Below, piece by piece: positions 32,388-40,091 of a DNA stretch of 64,000 bases. The stretch's first letter is position 1, and the number at the start of each line of letters is the position of its first letter. The stretch is from Variovorax sp. EL159 (GTDB lineage Bacteria > Pseudomonadota > Gammaproteobacteria > Burkholderiales > Burkholderiaceae_C), in contig NZ_FMUJ01000012.1 of the NCBI RefSeq assembly GCF_900100965.1, positions 33,724-97,723 of the forward strand, written 5' to 3'. The notes under the pieces are model-generated. The model did no database searches and was not told the DNA's origin. It saw nothing but the letters and a program-made list of their open reading frames with translations. The translations under genes and the position numbers were made by a program.

Positions 32388-34253
32388 ATGGAACACGCAC
32401 CCGCCTGGCTGATCAACAGCCTGATCTACCTGAGCGCCGCCGTGCTGGTGGTGCCGCTTTCCAAGGCCCTGGGCCTGGGCTCGATCATCGGCTACCTCGT
32501 GGCCGGCATCGCCATCGGGCCCTGGGGGCTGGGCCTGGTGTCCAGCGTCGAAGACGTGCTGCATTTCGCCGAGTTCGGCGTGGTGCTGATGCTGTTCCTC
32601 GTCGGCCTCGAACTCGAACCCAAGCGCCTGTGGAACCTGCGCCGGCCCATCTTCGGCTGGGGCGCCGCGCAGGTGCTCAGTTGCGCCGTCGTGCTCTTTG
32701 CCATCGGCTGGGCACTGGGCGCCGAATGGCGCGTGGCGCTGGTGGCCTCGCTCGGCCTGGCGCTGTCGTCCACCGCCATCGCGCTGCAGGTGTTCGGCGA
32801 ACGCAACCTGCTCAAGACGCCCAGCGGGCAGGCCGGCTTTTCGATCCTGCTGTTCCAGGACGTGGCGGCCATTCCCATTCTTGCGCTGCTGCCGCTGCTG
32901 GCTGGCGCCACGGCCGCCGAGCAGTCGATCAGCGGGCTCGACCGCGCATTCGAGGCGCTGAAGATCGTCGGCGTGATCGCCGGCATCATCCTCGGCGGCC
33001 GCCTGCTGCTGCGGCCGATCCTGCGCTGGATCGCGCGCAGCGACACGCCCGAGATCTTCACCGCCGCGGCGCTGCTGCTGGTGGTGGCCATCGCGGCGTT
33101 GATGCAGCTGGTGGGCCTGTCGATGGCGCTCGGCGCCTTCCTTGCCGGCGTGCTGCTGGCGGAAAGCGAATACCGGCGCGAACTCGAAACCGACATCGAG
33201 CCCTTCAAGGGGCTGCTGCTCGGCCTGTTCTTCATCGCCGTGGGCATGTCGATCAACTTCGGCGTGCTGATCGCGAGCCCCTGGCTGATGGCCGCGCTGG
33301 TGGTCGGCTTCATGGTCATCAAGCTGGTCGTGATCTATGCGCTCGCCAAGGCGATGGGCCTGGCCTACCAGGAGCGGCCGGTGTTCACGCTGCTGCTGGC
33401 GCAGGGCGGCGAATTCGCGTTCGTGGTGTTCCAGGCCGCCGGGCCCGACGTGCTGCCGCCCGAAGTCACCTCGCTGCTGATCGGCGCGGTCGCGCTGTCG
33501 ATGCTGCTGTCGCCGCTGCTGCTGGTGCTGCTCGACAAGTTCGTGCTGCCGCGCTACAGCCGCAACCAGGGTCCGCAGCTCGAAGAGATCTCGGAGCAGC
33601 AAGACGCCAAGGTGCTGATCTGCGGCTTCGGCCGCTACGGCCAGATCGTCGGGCGCATGCTGATGTCGCAAGGCCTGCGCGTGACCGTGCTCGACCACGA
33701 CGCCGACACCGTCGAAGGCTTGCGCCAGTTCGGCTTTCGCGTGTTCTACGGCGACGCGACGCGGCTCGACCTGCTGCGCACCGCCGGTGCCGGCTCGGCC
33801 AAGGCCATCGTGGTGGCAGTGGACGACATCGAGCAGTCGCTGGAAATCGTCGACCTCGTGAAGGAGAACTTTCCGAAGGCCCGCATCATCGCGCGTGCCC
33901 GCAACGTGACCCACCTGTTCCAGTTGCGCGACCGCGGCGTGACGGATGTCGAGCGCGAGGTGTTCGAATCGTCGCTGCGCAGCGCGCGCTCCACGCTCGA
34001 AGCGCTGGGCTGGCCCGCGCACGAGGCGCGCGAGTCGAGCATGCGTTTTCGCCGCCGGAACATCAAGCTCAGCGACGAGATCTATCCGCACTACAAGGAC
34101 CGCGCAAAACTGATCGCGGCCAACAAGGCGGGCCGCCAGCAGTTCGAGGAACAGATGGCACGCGAGCGCGAAGAGCGGCAGCGACGGTCGGGTCGCGACT
34201 GGGACCGGCTGGAGGAAGAGCAAGAAGAAGCGCGGGCCGAGCAGGCCCCCTGA
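32388..34253 (+). CDS. kefC: Glutathione-gated potassium/proton antiporter KefC-like
   Basis: The 621-residue protein has 12-13 membrane helices of the CPA2 exchanger family (VLMLFLVGLELEPKRLW, LFQDVAAIPILALLPLL, LLGLFFIAVGMSINF, LAQGGEFAFVVFQ) and a cytosolic TrkA-N/RCK domain from about residue 405 (KVLICGFGRYGQIVGRML). The C-terminal ~60 residues are highly charged. It exports K+ in exchange for H+ to acidify the cytoplasm when toxic electrophiles form glutathione adducts. Gene order KefF-KefC with a 2-base gap matches the two-subunit system. Confidence 0.92.
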   Translation: MEHAPAWLINSLIYLSAAVLVVPLSKALGLGSIIGYLVAGIAIGPWGLGLVSSVEDVLHFAEFGVVLMLFLVGLELEPKRLWNLRRPIFGWGAAQVLSCAVVLFAIGWALGAEWRVALVASLGLALSSTAIALQVFGERNLLKTPSGQAGFSILLFQDVAAIPILALLPLLAGATAAEQSISGLDRAFEALKIVGVIAGIILGGRLLLRPILRWIARSDTPEIFTAAALLLVVAIAALMQLVGLSMALGAFLAGVLLAESEYRRELETDIEPFKGLLLGLFFIAVGMSINFGVLIASPWLMAALVVGFMVIKLVVIYALAKAMGLAYQERPVFTLLLAQGGEFAFVVFQAAGPDVLPPEVTSLLIGAVALSMLLSPLLLVLLDKFVLPRYSRNQGPQLEEISEQQDAKVLICGFGRYGQIVGRMLMSQGLRVTVLDHDADTVEGLRQFGFRVFYGDATRLDLLRTAGAGSAKAIVVAVDDIEQSLEIVDLVKENFPKARIIARARNVTHLFQLRDRGVTDVEREVFESSLRSARSTLEALGWPAHEARESSMRFRRRNIKLSDEIYPHYKDRAKLIAANKAGRQQFEEQMAREREERQRRSGRDWDRLEEEQEEARAEQAP

Positions 34254-34307
34254 AGCGCCTGCGCCGCCTTCATGGCGCCGCGAGCTGGAAGTTCGTGGAC
34301 AAGACCT

Positions 34308-35504
34308 CTAGATCGTCTGCTTGCCAGTGCTGGCCGCCATCCCTGCACGCGGCAGGCGGACCCGGATCTCCGTGCCGCCACCGGCACGTGCCGCGGCAGT
34401 CGCGTGCCCGCCATGCGCCTTGCAGATCGCATGGACGACCGACAAGCCAAGACCCGTTCCGCCTGCGTGCCGCGAGCGGGATTTCTCGCCGCGCCAGAAG
34501 CGCTCGAAGAAACGCGAGAGGTCTTTGTCATCGGGCAGGATGCTCGCGCCTCGGTCCCTCACGATCAGTTCGACGCTCAGGTCTCCCGCCTCGAAGTCGA
34601 CCTCCACGATGCCTCCGTCGCTTGCATGGCGCACCACGTTGTCGATGAGCGCCGACAGGACCTGACCGAGCCGGCTCCTGTCCCCGCGCAGCGTCTGCAC
34701 TGAATCGACGTGATTGACGGCCTGCAAGCCGCACTTGCGCAGGGCGGGGCCGGCCCACGAGATCCGTTCATCGACGAACTCGCGCACGGCGAACTCGGTG
34801 ATCTCCAGCTGAAGCCTGTCGCCCTGCGCGAGCGACAGGACCTGCAGGTCGCCGATGATGTGCTGGATCTGCACGAGCTGGTCCAGCACCGTGGCGATCT
34901 GCGCCTCTTCCAATGGAAATACCTGGTCCATGATGCCCTGCAACCGCCCCATCGCCGCGGTCAAGGGTGTCCGAAGCTCATGCGCGATGGCAGCGCTTGA
35001 ATCGTGCAGCTCCCTGTCGTACGACTCCAGCTGCTGAGCCATCTTGTTGAAATGGGTGGCAAGACGTTGAAGCTCGGCGGGAGCGGTCTTTGGAACGGGT
35101 GCACGGGTCGAAAACTGCCCGACCGACACCGACTCGGCGGCCACGACCACATGGGAGAGCGGCTGCGCGATGCGGCGCGCCAGGATGAGAGCAAACACCA
35201 CCACGAACGGGATGATGGCCAGGCTCAACAGCGCCTGGACGAGCAGATCCTCGGTATCGGTGGGGGAAACGAAGAGATCGGAATACTGTGTGTAGATCTC
35301 GTGGAGTCGCTTCGTATTCTCTTTCGGCGCATCTTCAAGCCGCCCCAACTCTGCCGCGATCTCCGGAGGCAACTGGGAGTTGATTCTGTCCGACCAGATT
35401 TCGTAGCGAATCCACATCCCGACCTGCACGGCGGCCGTCGCGGCGACGGCCAGGGCGACCATGCGCAAAGTGAGCCACGCCCACAGCGATCTTCTCGACG
35501 GCAT
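34308..35504 (-). CDS. Two-component sensor histidine kinase, BaeS/CpxA-like layout
   Basis: The 398-residue protein has a first membrane helix at ~10-30, a short periplasmic loop (about 31-85), a second helix (~88-110), a HAMP domain, the HisKA box SSAAIAHELRTPLTAA, and an ATPase domain with LIDNVVRHASDGG, and GGTGLGLSVVHAICKAHGG. It starts two bases after the response regulator stop. The sensed signal is unknown; the divergent DUF4832 lipoprotein is a possible target of the pair. Confidence 0.9.
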   Translation of the reverse strand: MPSRRSLWAWLTLRMVALAVAATAAVQVGMWIRYEIWSDRINSQLPPEIAAELGRLEDAPKENTKRLHEIYTQYSDLFVSPTDTEDLLVQALLSLAIIPFVVVFALILARRIAQPLSHVVVAAESVSVGQFSTRAPVPKTAPAELQRLATHFNKMAQQLESYDRELHDSSAAIAHELRTPLTAAMGRLQGIMDQVFPLEEAQIATVLDQLVQIQHIIGDLQVLSLAQGDRLQLEITEFAVREFVDERISWAGPALRKCGLQAVNHVDSVQTLRGDRSRLGQVLSALIDNVVRHASDGGIVEVDFEAGDLSVELIVRDRGASILPDDKDLSRFFERFWRGEKSRSRHAGGTGLGLSVVHAICKAHGGHATAAARAGGGTEIRVRLPRAGMAASTGKQTI

Positions 35505-35506
35505 GG

Positions 35507-36196
35507 CTAGGCGCTGCTCAGGCGATAGCCGACACCTCGAACCGCCAGGGGAATGCCGGTGACACCCCGCTCCTCCAGCTTGCGGCGCAGGTTATTCACA
35601 TGCGTATCGACAACACGCTCGAGCGCATCGCTCTCGGGCAGCGATGCCTGCAGCAGTTCGAACCGGCTGAAGGCCTTGCGTGGGTTTTGCATCATGACCG
35701 ACAGAAGCTTGAACTCGGTGATCGTCAGATCGAGCGGGGCCGCATCGCCCGCAGCTTGCACGGTCACGGCGTCGAGATCGAGTTCGAGCGCACCCCAGGA
35801 CAGCCGAGCCGGCGGCGCGACGGGAGGCGTCCGGGTACGTCGCAGGACAACCCGCACGCGCGCAACGACTTCCTTCGGATTGAAGGGCTTGACCACGTAG
35901 TCGTCCGCTCCATAGCGAAGCGCGCCAAGCTTTTCGGCTTCCTCATTGACAGCCGTGACCATGATGACTGGGACATCGCCCGCGCGCCGGATGGCGGCAA
36001 GCACGTCGCTGCCGCTCAGCCGCGGCAACATGTAGTCCAGGAGCACCAAGGCTGGTTGCCATTGCCTGAACACACGCAACGCCTCTTCTCCATCGAGGCA
36101 ATGCGCCGTCTGGTAGCCCTCGTGCCGCAGATAGGCGGAGAGCACATCGGCGATCTGAGGATCGTCTTCGACAATCAGGATGCGTTCGTCGGTCAT
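35507..36196 (-). CDS. OmpR/PhoB-family response regulator
   Basis: The 229-residue protein has a receiver domain (ILIVEDDPQIADVL, phospho-acceptor Asp54 in LVLLDYMLPRLSG, YVVKPFNPKEVVARVRVVLR) and a C-terminal winged helix (LTITEFKLLSVMMQNP, VVDTHVNNLRRKLEE, IPLAVRGVGYRL). The pattern resembles BaeR. The kinase gene follows directly. The 550-base gap upstream probably contains its promoter. Confidence 0.93.
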   Translation of the reverse strand: MTDERILIVEDDPQIADVLSAYLRHEGYQTAHCLDGEEALRVFRQWQPALVLLDYMLPRLSGSDVLAAIRRAGDVPVIMVTAVNEEAEKLGALRYGADDYVVKPFNPKEVVARVRVVLRRTRTPPVAPPARLSWGALELDLDAVTVQAAGDAAPLDLTITEFKLLSVMMQNPRKAFSRFELLQASLPESDALERVVDTHVNNLRRKLEERGVTGIPLAVRGVGYRLSSA

Positions 36197-36747
36197 AGAA
36201 CTGTCATGTGCGGAACCGACACATCGACTCCCCGGCGCTCGCGCCGCCAGAACATCGCCAAAGCCCCGCGTGTGCCACTGCTCTCGCGCGGCGCGCAAGC
36301 CATATCCGTCGCACCCGCGGAATCTTAACGCGCCAGAATTTTCCGCGAGCAAGGCAAGACACACGGCAGCACATGCCGCTTGACTCAATCTTGATGAAAG
36401 TTGCAGAGCTTCTGAACATGAGCGCGCGAGCATCAGGTCTCTGACCATCTTTCCCAGGAGTCCAACCGGACCCGGGCATCTTCGAATGTTGTTCCCGCCA
36501 GCAAACACCGCTTCAGATCCCACAGCCCTCCAGCCCTTCGCTGTTGCGCCCCGCTCCCTGTCGCACGTTGAGCGCTTCTTCTTGCTGCCTTTTCCTGGCG
36601 CTGCGCGGCTGCGCTGCAGGCCCCACACCATCCTTCTACTCACGACCCTCGGGGTCCTTGCCATATGGCTCTTTTATTGGTTCGGCCCCTGAATCACGCG
36701 CACCGGGACTTCATGCGCGCGGATCAACCTACAACCGAGTCACAACC
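36197..36747. other. Long gap between the two-component operon and the DUF4832 lipoprotein
   Basis: This 551-base stretch has lower GC content than its surroundings. It should hold divergent promoters for the response regulator and the lipoprotein, but no convincing -35/-10 pair was found. One small open frame with a C-terminal membrane helix lies inside it (36486-36692). Otherwise nothing recognisable is present. Confidence 0.5.
36486..36692 (+). CDS. Doubtful small membrane protein
   Basis: A 68-residue frame ends in a clear membrane-helix sequence, TILLLTTLGVLAIWLFYWFG. The N-terminal ~48 residues are Pro/Arg-rich and uninformative. The helix at the extreme C-terminus would suit a tail-anchored peptide, but there is no strong ribosome-binding site and no family I recognise. 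It may be chance; it is listed because the gap is otherwise empty. Confidence 0.25.
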   Translation: MLFPPANTASDPTALQPFAVAPRSLSHVERFFLLPFPGAARLRCRPHTILLLTTLGVLAIWLFYWFGP

Positions 36748-38235
36748 ATGCAGAAGCAACACTTTCTTCGCCGTCCATTCCCTGGCATGCGCCGCCTCGC
36801 AACCGTCCTCTCGATGGTGATCCTCACCGCCTGCGGCGGTGGCGGCGGTTCGGATTCGGGCGCACTCCCGCCACCACGTCCCATCTCCGCGCCTTCCATG
36901 AATGACGCACCACAGACCGCCGTCACATTCACCGCAACCGACGCCGATCTCCCCAATCCCGAGCGCGGCTTCTACCGCTGGAGCTGGACCGACCTGGACA
37001 CGGTCACCCGCGACGACGCGGACGATGCCTACAAGAACGGGTACCGCCTGCTGTTCTCCAAGCTGAACCTGTCGGCCTACCGCGATGCAGAGCTGCCCCC
37101 GACACTGCTCGCGCAGGTGGAAGCCGCCCTGGGCCGCTCACGCGCCGCCGGGATGAAACTGGTCGTGCGCGTCGTCTACAACTATCCGAAAACGGAAGTC
37201 GACTACCGCAACGCACAGGACGCGCCGCTGGCTCGCGTGCTTGCCCACATCGAGCAGCTCAAACCAATACTGCAGCGCAACGCCGACGTCATCGCGTTCA
37301 TGCAGGCCGGCTTCATCGGCGCCTGGGGCGAGTGGCATACCTCATCCAACAACCTGACCGAAGCGGCCCCTCGCAACAAGATCCGCGATGCCTTGCTCGC
37401 CGCGCTGCCGACGAGCCGTTTCATCCAGCTTCGCTATCCCTCGTACGTCATGGAAGGCACGCCGCAGTTGCCGACATGGAGTGCCGCGCACACCGGCACG
37501 CAGCGCATCGGCGTGCACAACGACTGCTTCCTCGCGAGCAAGACCGATGTCGGCACCTACGACGACGACGCCACGATCGCGGGGAATCAACGCAAGTACG
37601 TTGAGCTTCTGGGAAACTTCGCGCCCTTCGGCGGCGAGACTTGCGACCCGGTTGACGAGAAGAACGCCGTGCTTCGCACCCAATGCGCCGACATTCTTGG
37701 CGAGGGCGCAAGGTACAAACTGACCTACCTCAACGACGAGTACAACCGTACCGACTTCCATGACAAGTGGAAGGAAAACGGCTGCATGGCCGAGGTGCGC
37801 CGCAGGATGGGTTACCGGCTGGTGCTGTCGAAAGCCTCCCATGCCAGCGCTGTCGTGCGTGGCCAGACGCTGAGCGTCCAGCTTTCACTGCGCAACGGGG
37901 GCTGGGCGCGTATCTTCAATCCGCGCGGAGTGCAGTTGGTGCTCAAGCATGCCGTGACCAGCGACGTCCGCCGCCTGGACGCGACCGGCGCCGATCCGCG
38001 CACGTGGATGCCCGGCGCCGACGATCAAGCCGCGACACTCACTGCCACGCTGCCGGCCGATCTTCCTACCGGCAGCTATCAGCTGTGGCTCGCACTGCCC
38101 GATGCCGACGCGCGTCTGGCCGCCGATGCCCGCTTCGCAATCCGCTGGGCCAATGCGGACAACACGGCAGCCGGCCAGCGTTGGGATGCACAACTGGGCG
38201 CTTTTGCCCTTGGCTCCATCGTCGAGGTGAAGTGA
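36748..38235 (+). CDS. DUF4874/DUF4832 lipoprotein, possible glycan-active protein
   Basis: The 495-residue protein has a lipoprotein signal (basic start, LTAC lipobox, then five Gly). The mature part begins with PNPERGFYRW, typical of DUF4874, continues as a TIM-barrel-like region (AAGMKLVVRVVYNYP, DVIAFMQAGFIGAWGEWHTS), and ends in a DUF4832 beta-sandwich (RMGYRLVLSKASHASAVVRG, SLRNGGWARIFNPRG, LPTGSYQLWLALPD). The GxWGEWH segment carries an acidic residue in a glycoside-hydrolase-like setting. Activity is not known. It is divergent from the OmpR-type pair. Confidence 0.8.
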   Translation: MQKQHFLRRPFPGMRRLATVLSMVILTACGGGGGSDSGALPPPRPISAPSMNDAPQTAVTFTATDADLPNPERGFYRWSWTDLDTVTRDDADDAYKNGYRLLFSKLNLSAYRDAELPPTLLAQVEAALGRSRAAGMKLVVRVVYNYPKTEVDYRNAQDAPLARVLAHIEQLKPILQRNADVIAFMQAGFIGAWGEWHTSSNNLTEAAPRNKIRDALLAALPTSRFIQLRYPSYVMEGTPQLPTWSAAHTGTQRIGVHNDCFLASKTDVGTYDDDATIAGNQRKYVELLGNFAPFGGETCDPVDEKNAVLRTQCADILGEGARYKLTYLNDEYNRTDFHDKWKENGCMAEVRRRMGYRLVLSKASHASAVVRGQTLSVQLSLRNGGWARIFNPRGVQLVLKHAVTSDVRRLDATGADPRTWMPGADDQAATLTATLPADLPTGSYQLWLALPDADARLAADARFAIRWANADNTAAGQRWDAQLGAFALGSIVEVK

Positions 38236-38331
38236 CTCGCGACAAGGCCGCTGGCCAGGTTGAGGCTGGTCCGCAGGTTTTACGGCTTGGCCGTCACCTC
38301 CCGGCGCCATTCGCCCGCCAACAAGAAGCCG

Positions 38332-39213
38332 TCAGTCTCCTGAAGCCGCCGCGTCGAGCTTCAGCAGCCGCACCGCGTTGCCCTTCAGGATGCCGGGCAT
38401 CACCTCGGGCTTGAAGCCCGCCGCCTCGAAGTCCTTCATCCAGCGGTCGGGCGTGATCAGCGGGTAGTCGCTGCCGAACAGCACGCGGTCTTTCAGCAGC
38501 GTGTTGGCGTACTGCACCAGCTGCTTCGGAAAGTACTTGGGGCTCCAGCCCGACAGGTCGATCCACACGTTGGGCTTGTGCGTGGCCACGCTCAGTGCCT
38601 CGTCCTGCCACGGAAAGCTGGGGTGGGCCATGACGATCTGCATGTCGGGGAAGTCGATGGCCACGTCGTCCAGGTGCATCGGGTTGCTGTATTCGAGCCG
38701 CAGGCCGCCGCCGCAGCGCATGCCCGAGCCGATGCCGCTGTGGCCGGTGTGGAAGATGGCCGGCAGCTTGTACTCGGCAATCACCTCGTAGAGCGGCCAG
38801 GCCATCTTGTCGTAGGGGTGGAAGGCCTGCACCGTCGGGTGGAACTTGAAGCCCTTCACGCCGTGCGACTCAATGAGCCGCCGCGCCTCGCGCGCGCCCA
38901 TCTTTCCCTTGTGCGGATCGATGCTGGCGAAGGCAATCATCATGTCGCTGTTCTGCTGCGCGGCCTCGGCGATCTCTTCGTTCGGGATGCGGCGGCGGCC
39001 CATGTTCGATTCGGCATCGACCATGAACATCACCAGGCCGATCTTTCTCTCGCGGTAGTACGCCACGCTCTCGGCGATGGTCGGGCGGCCGCTCGACCCG
39101 AAGTACTTGTCGGCGGCGCGGTCGTATTCCTCGCCGTAGTTGTCGAACGGGTTCCAGCAGCTCACTTCGGCGTGGGTGTGGATGTCGATGGCGATCAGGT
39201 TCTGGTGGTCCAT
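38332..39213 (-). CDS. Amidohydrolase family protein, probable aryl-beta-ketoacyl-CoA hydrolase (CouO-like)
   Basis: The 293-residue amidohydrolase-2/ACMSD-type metal enzyme has the N-terminal HxH (His12, His14 in IDIHTHAEV), GVKGFKFHPTVQAFHP, IFHTGHSGIG, VMAHPSFPW and the catalytic Asp in VLFGSDYPLITPDRW. CouO of Rhodococcus, also an amidohydrolase, cleaves 4-hydroxyphenyl-beta-ketoacyl-CoA. Here it is divergent from crotonase, feruloyl-CoA synthetase and dehydrogenase genes, which fits that last side-chain step, releasing acetyl-CoA and an aromatic acid. Function is inferred from context. GGAGA precedes the ATG. Confidence 0.8.
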   Translation of the reverse strand: MDHQNLIAIDIHTHAEVSCWNPFDNYGEEYDRAADKYFGSSGRPTIAESVAYYRERKIGLVMFMVDAESNMGRRRIPNEEIAEAAQQNSDMMIAFASIDPHKGKMGAREARRLIESHGVKGFKFHPTVQAFHPYDKMAWPLYEVIAEYKLPAIFHTGHSGIGSGMRCGGGLRLEYSNPMHLDDVAIDFPDMQIVMAHPSFPWQDEALSVATHKPNVWIDLSGWSPKYFPKQLVQYANTLLKDRVLFGSDYPLITPDRWMKDFEAAGFKPEVMPGILKGNAVRLLKLDAAASGD

Positions 39214-39265
39214 GTCGTTGTCTCCGGTACGGGTAAGTCCCTAGGATTCTGGAGGCTCAAGCGCC

Positions 39266-39294
39266 TTGAATTGATTATTTCTCATAACCATAAT
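39266..39294 (+). promoter_or_regulatory. Sigma70-like promoter of the hydroxycinnamate operon
   Basis: TTGAAT (39266-39271), a 17-base spacer and CATAAT (39289-39294) give a near-consensus promoter; transcription would start near 39301, 17 bases before the crotonase ATG. It lies in the AT-rich divergent gap. Confidence 0.65.
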
Positions 39295-39295
39295 C
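39273..39295. promoter_or_regulatory. Candidate operator overlapping the catabolic promoter
   Basis: Arms GATTAT (39273-39278) and ATAATC (39290-39295) with an 11-base spacer form a dyad covering the spacer and -10 of the promoter. Inside it TTAT and ATAA form a second, shorter dyad. The size suits a MarR dimer, and a MarR gene closes this cluster. HCA-CoA-responsive MarR repressors (CouR, FerC, HcaR types) are known for such pathways; binding here is inferred. Confidence 0.5.
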
Positions 39296-39317
39296 CAACG
39301 CAACCCCGAACATCACC

Positions 39318-40091
39318 ATGACCCATCCAGACCTGCACCTCGACATCCGCGACGAAGTCGCCATCGTTCGCCTGACGCGCGGCGCCAAGCGCAACGCGCT
39401 GTCGGACGGCCTCATCCTCGCGCTGCGCGACACCTTCGAGCAATTGCCGTCCACCGTGCGCGCCGCCGTGATCGACGGCGAAGGCCCGCACTTCTGCGCC
39501 GGCCTCGACCTGAGCGAACTGAAAGAGCGCGACGCCGGCCAGGGCCTGCAGCACTCGCGCATGTGGCATGCGGCGCTCGACCTGATCCAGCACGGCCCGG
39601 TGCCGGTGATCGCGGCGCTGCACGGCGCGGTGGTCGGCGGCGGGCTCGAACTGGCCAGCGCCTGCCACATCCGCGTGGCCGACCGAAGCACCTTCTACGC
39701 ACTGCCCGAAGGCTCGCGCGGCATCTTCGTGGGTGGCGGCGGCTCGGTGCGCATCCCCAAGCTGATCGGCGTGGCCCGCATGACCGACATGATGATGACC
39801 GGCCGCGTCTACAACGCCGAAGACGGCGAGCGCGCCAACTTCGCGCAGTACCTCGTCGACGAAGGCACGGCCTTCGACAAGGCCTTCGAACTCGCGAAGC
39901 GCGTGGCCACCAACGCACCGCTGACCAACTACGCGCTCATGCACGCGCTGCCGCGCATCGCCGAACAGTCGGCCGACCACGGCTTCTTCACCGAGGCGCT
40001 GATCTCCGGCATCGTGCAGGCCGCACCCGAAGCCAAGGCGCGCGTGCGCGACTTCCTCGAAGGCCGGGGCGCCAAGGTGAGCAAGGAATGA
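39318..40091 (+). CDS. Crotonase-family enoyl-CoA hydratase, probable hydroxycinnamoyl-CoA hydratase (CouM-like)
   Basis: The 257-residue crotonase has the oxyanion-hole segment GPHFCAGLDLSEL and VVGGGLELASACHI. Both catalytic glutamates of hydratases are present, Glu111 (GGGLEL) and Glu131 (ALPEGSRG), 20 residues apart as in rat enoyl-CoA hydratase. Known feruloyl-CoA hydratase-lyases have Ser in place of the first, so simple hydration rather than vanillin release is more likely. The stop overlaps the start of the CoA ligase by four bases. It would hydrate feruloyl- or coumaroyl-CoA. Confidence 0.82.
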   Translation: MTHPDLHLDIRDEVAIVRLTRGAKRNALSDGLILALRDTFEQLPSTVRAAVIDGEGPHFCAGLDLSELKERDAGQGLQHSRMWHAALDLIQHGPVPVIAALHGAVVGGGLELASACHIRVADRSTFYALPEGSRGIFVGGGGSVRIPKLIGVARMTDMMMTGRVYNAEDGERANFAQYLVDEGTAFDKAFELAKRVATNAPLTNYALMHALPRIAEQSADHGFFTEALISGIVQAAPEAKARVRDFLEGRGAKVSKE

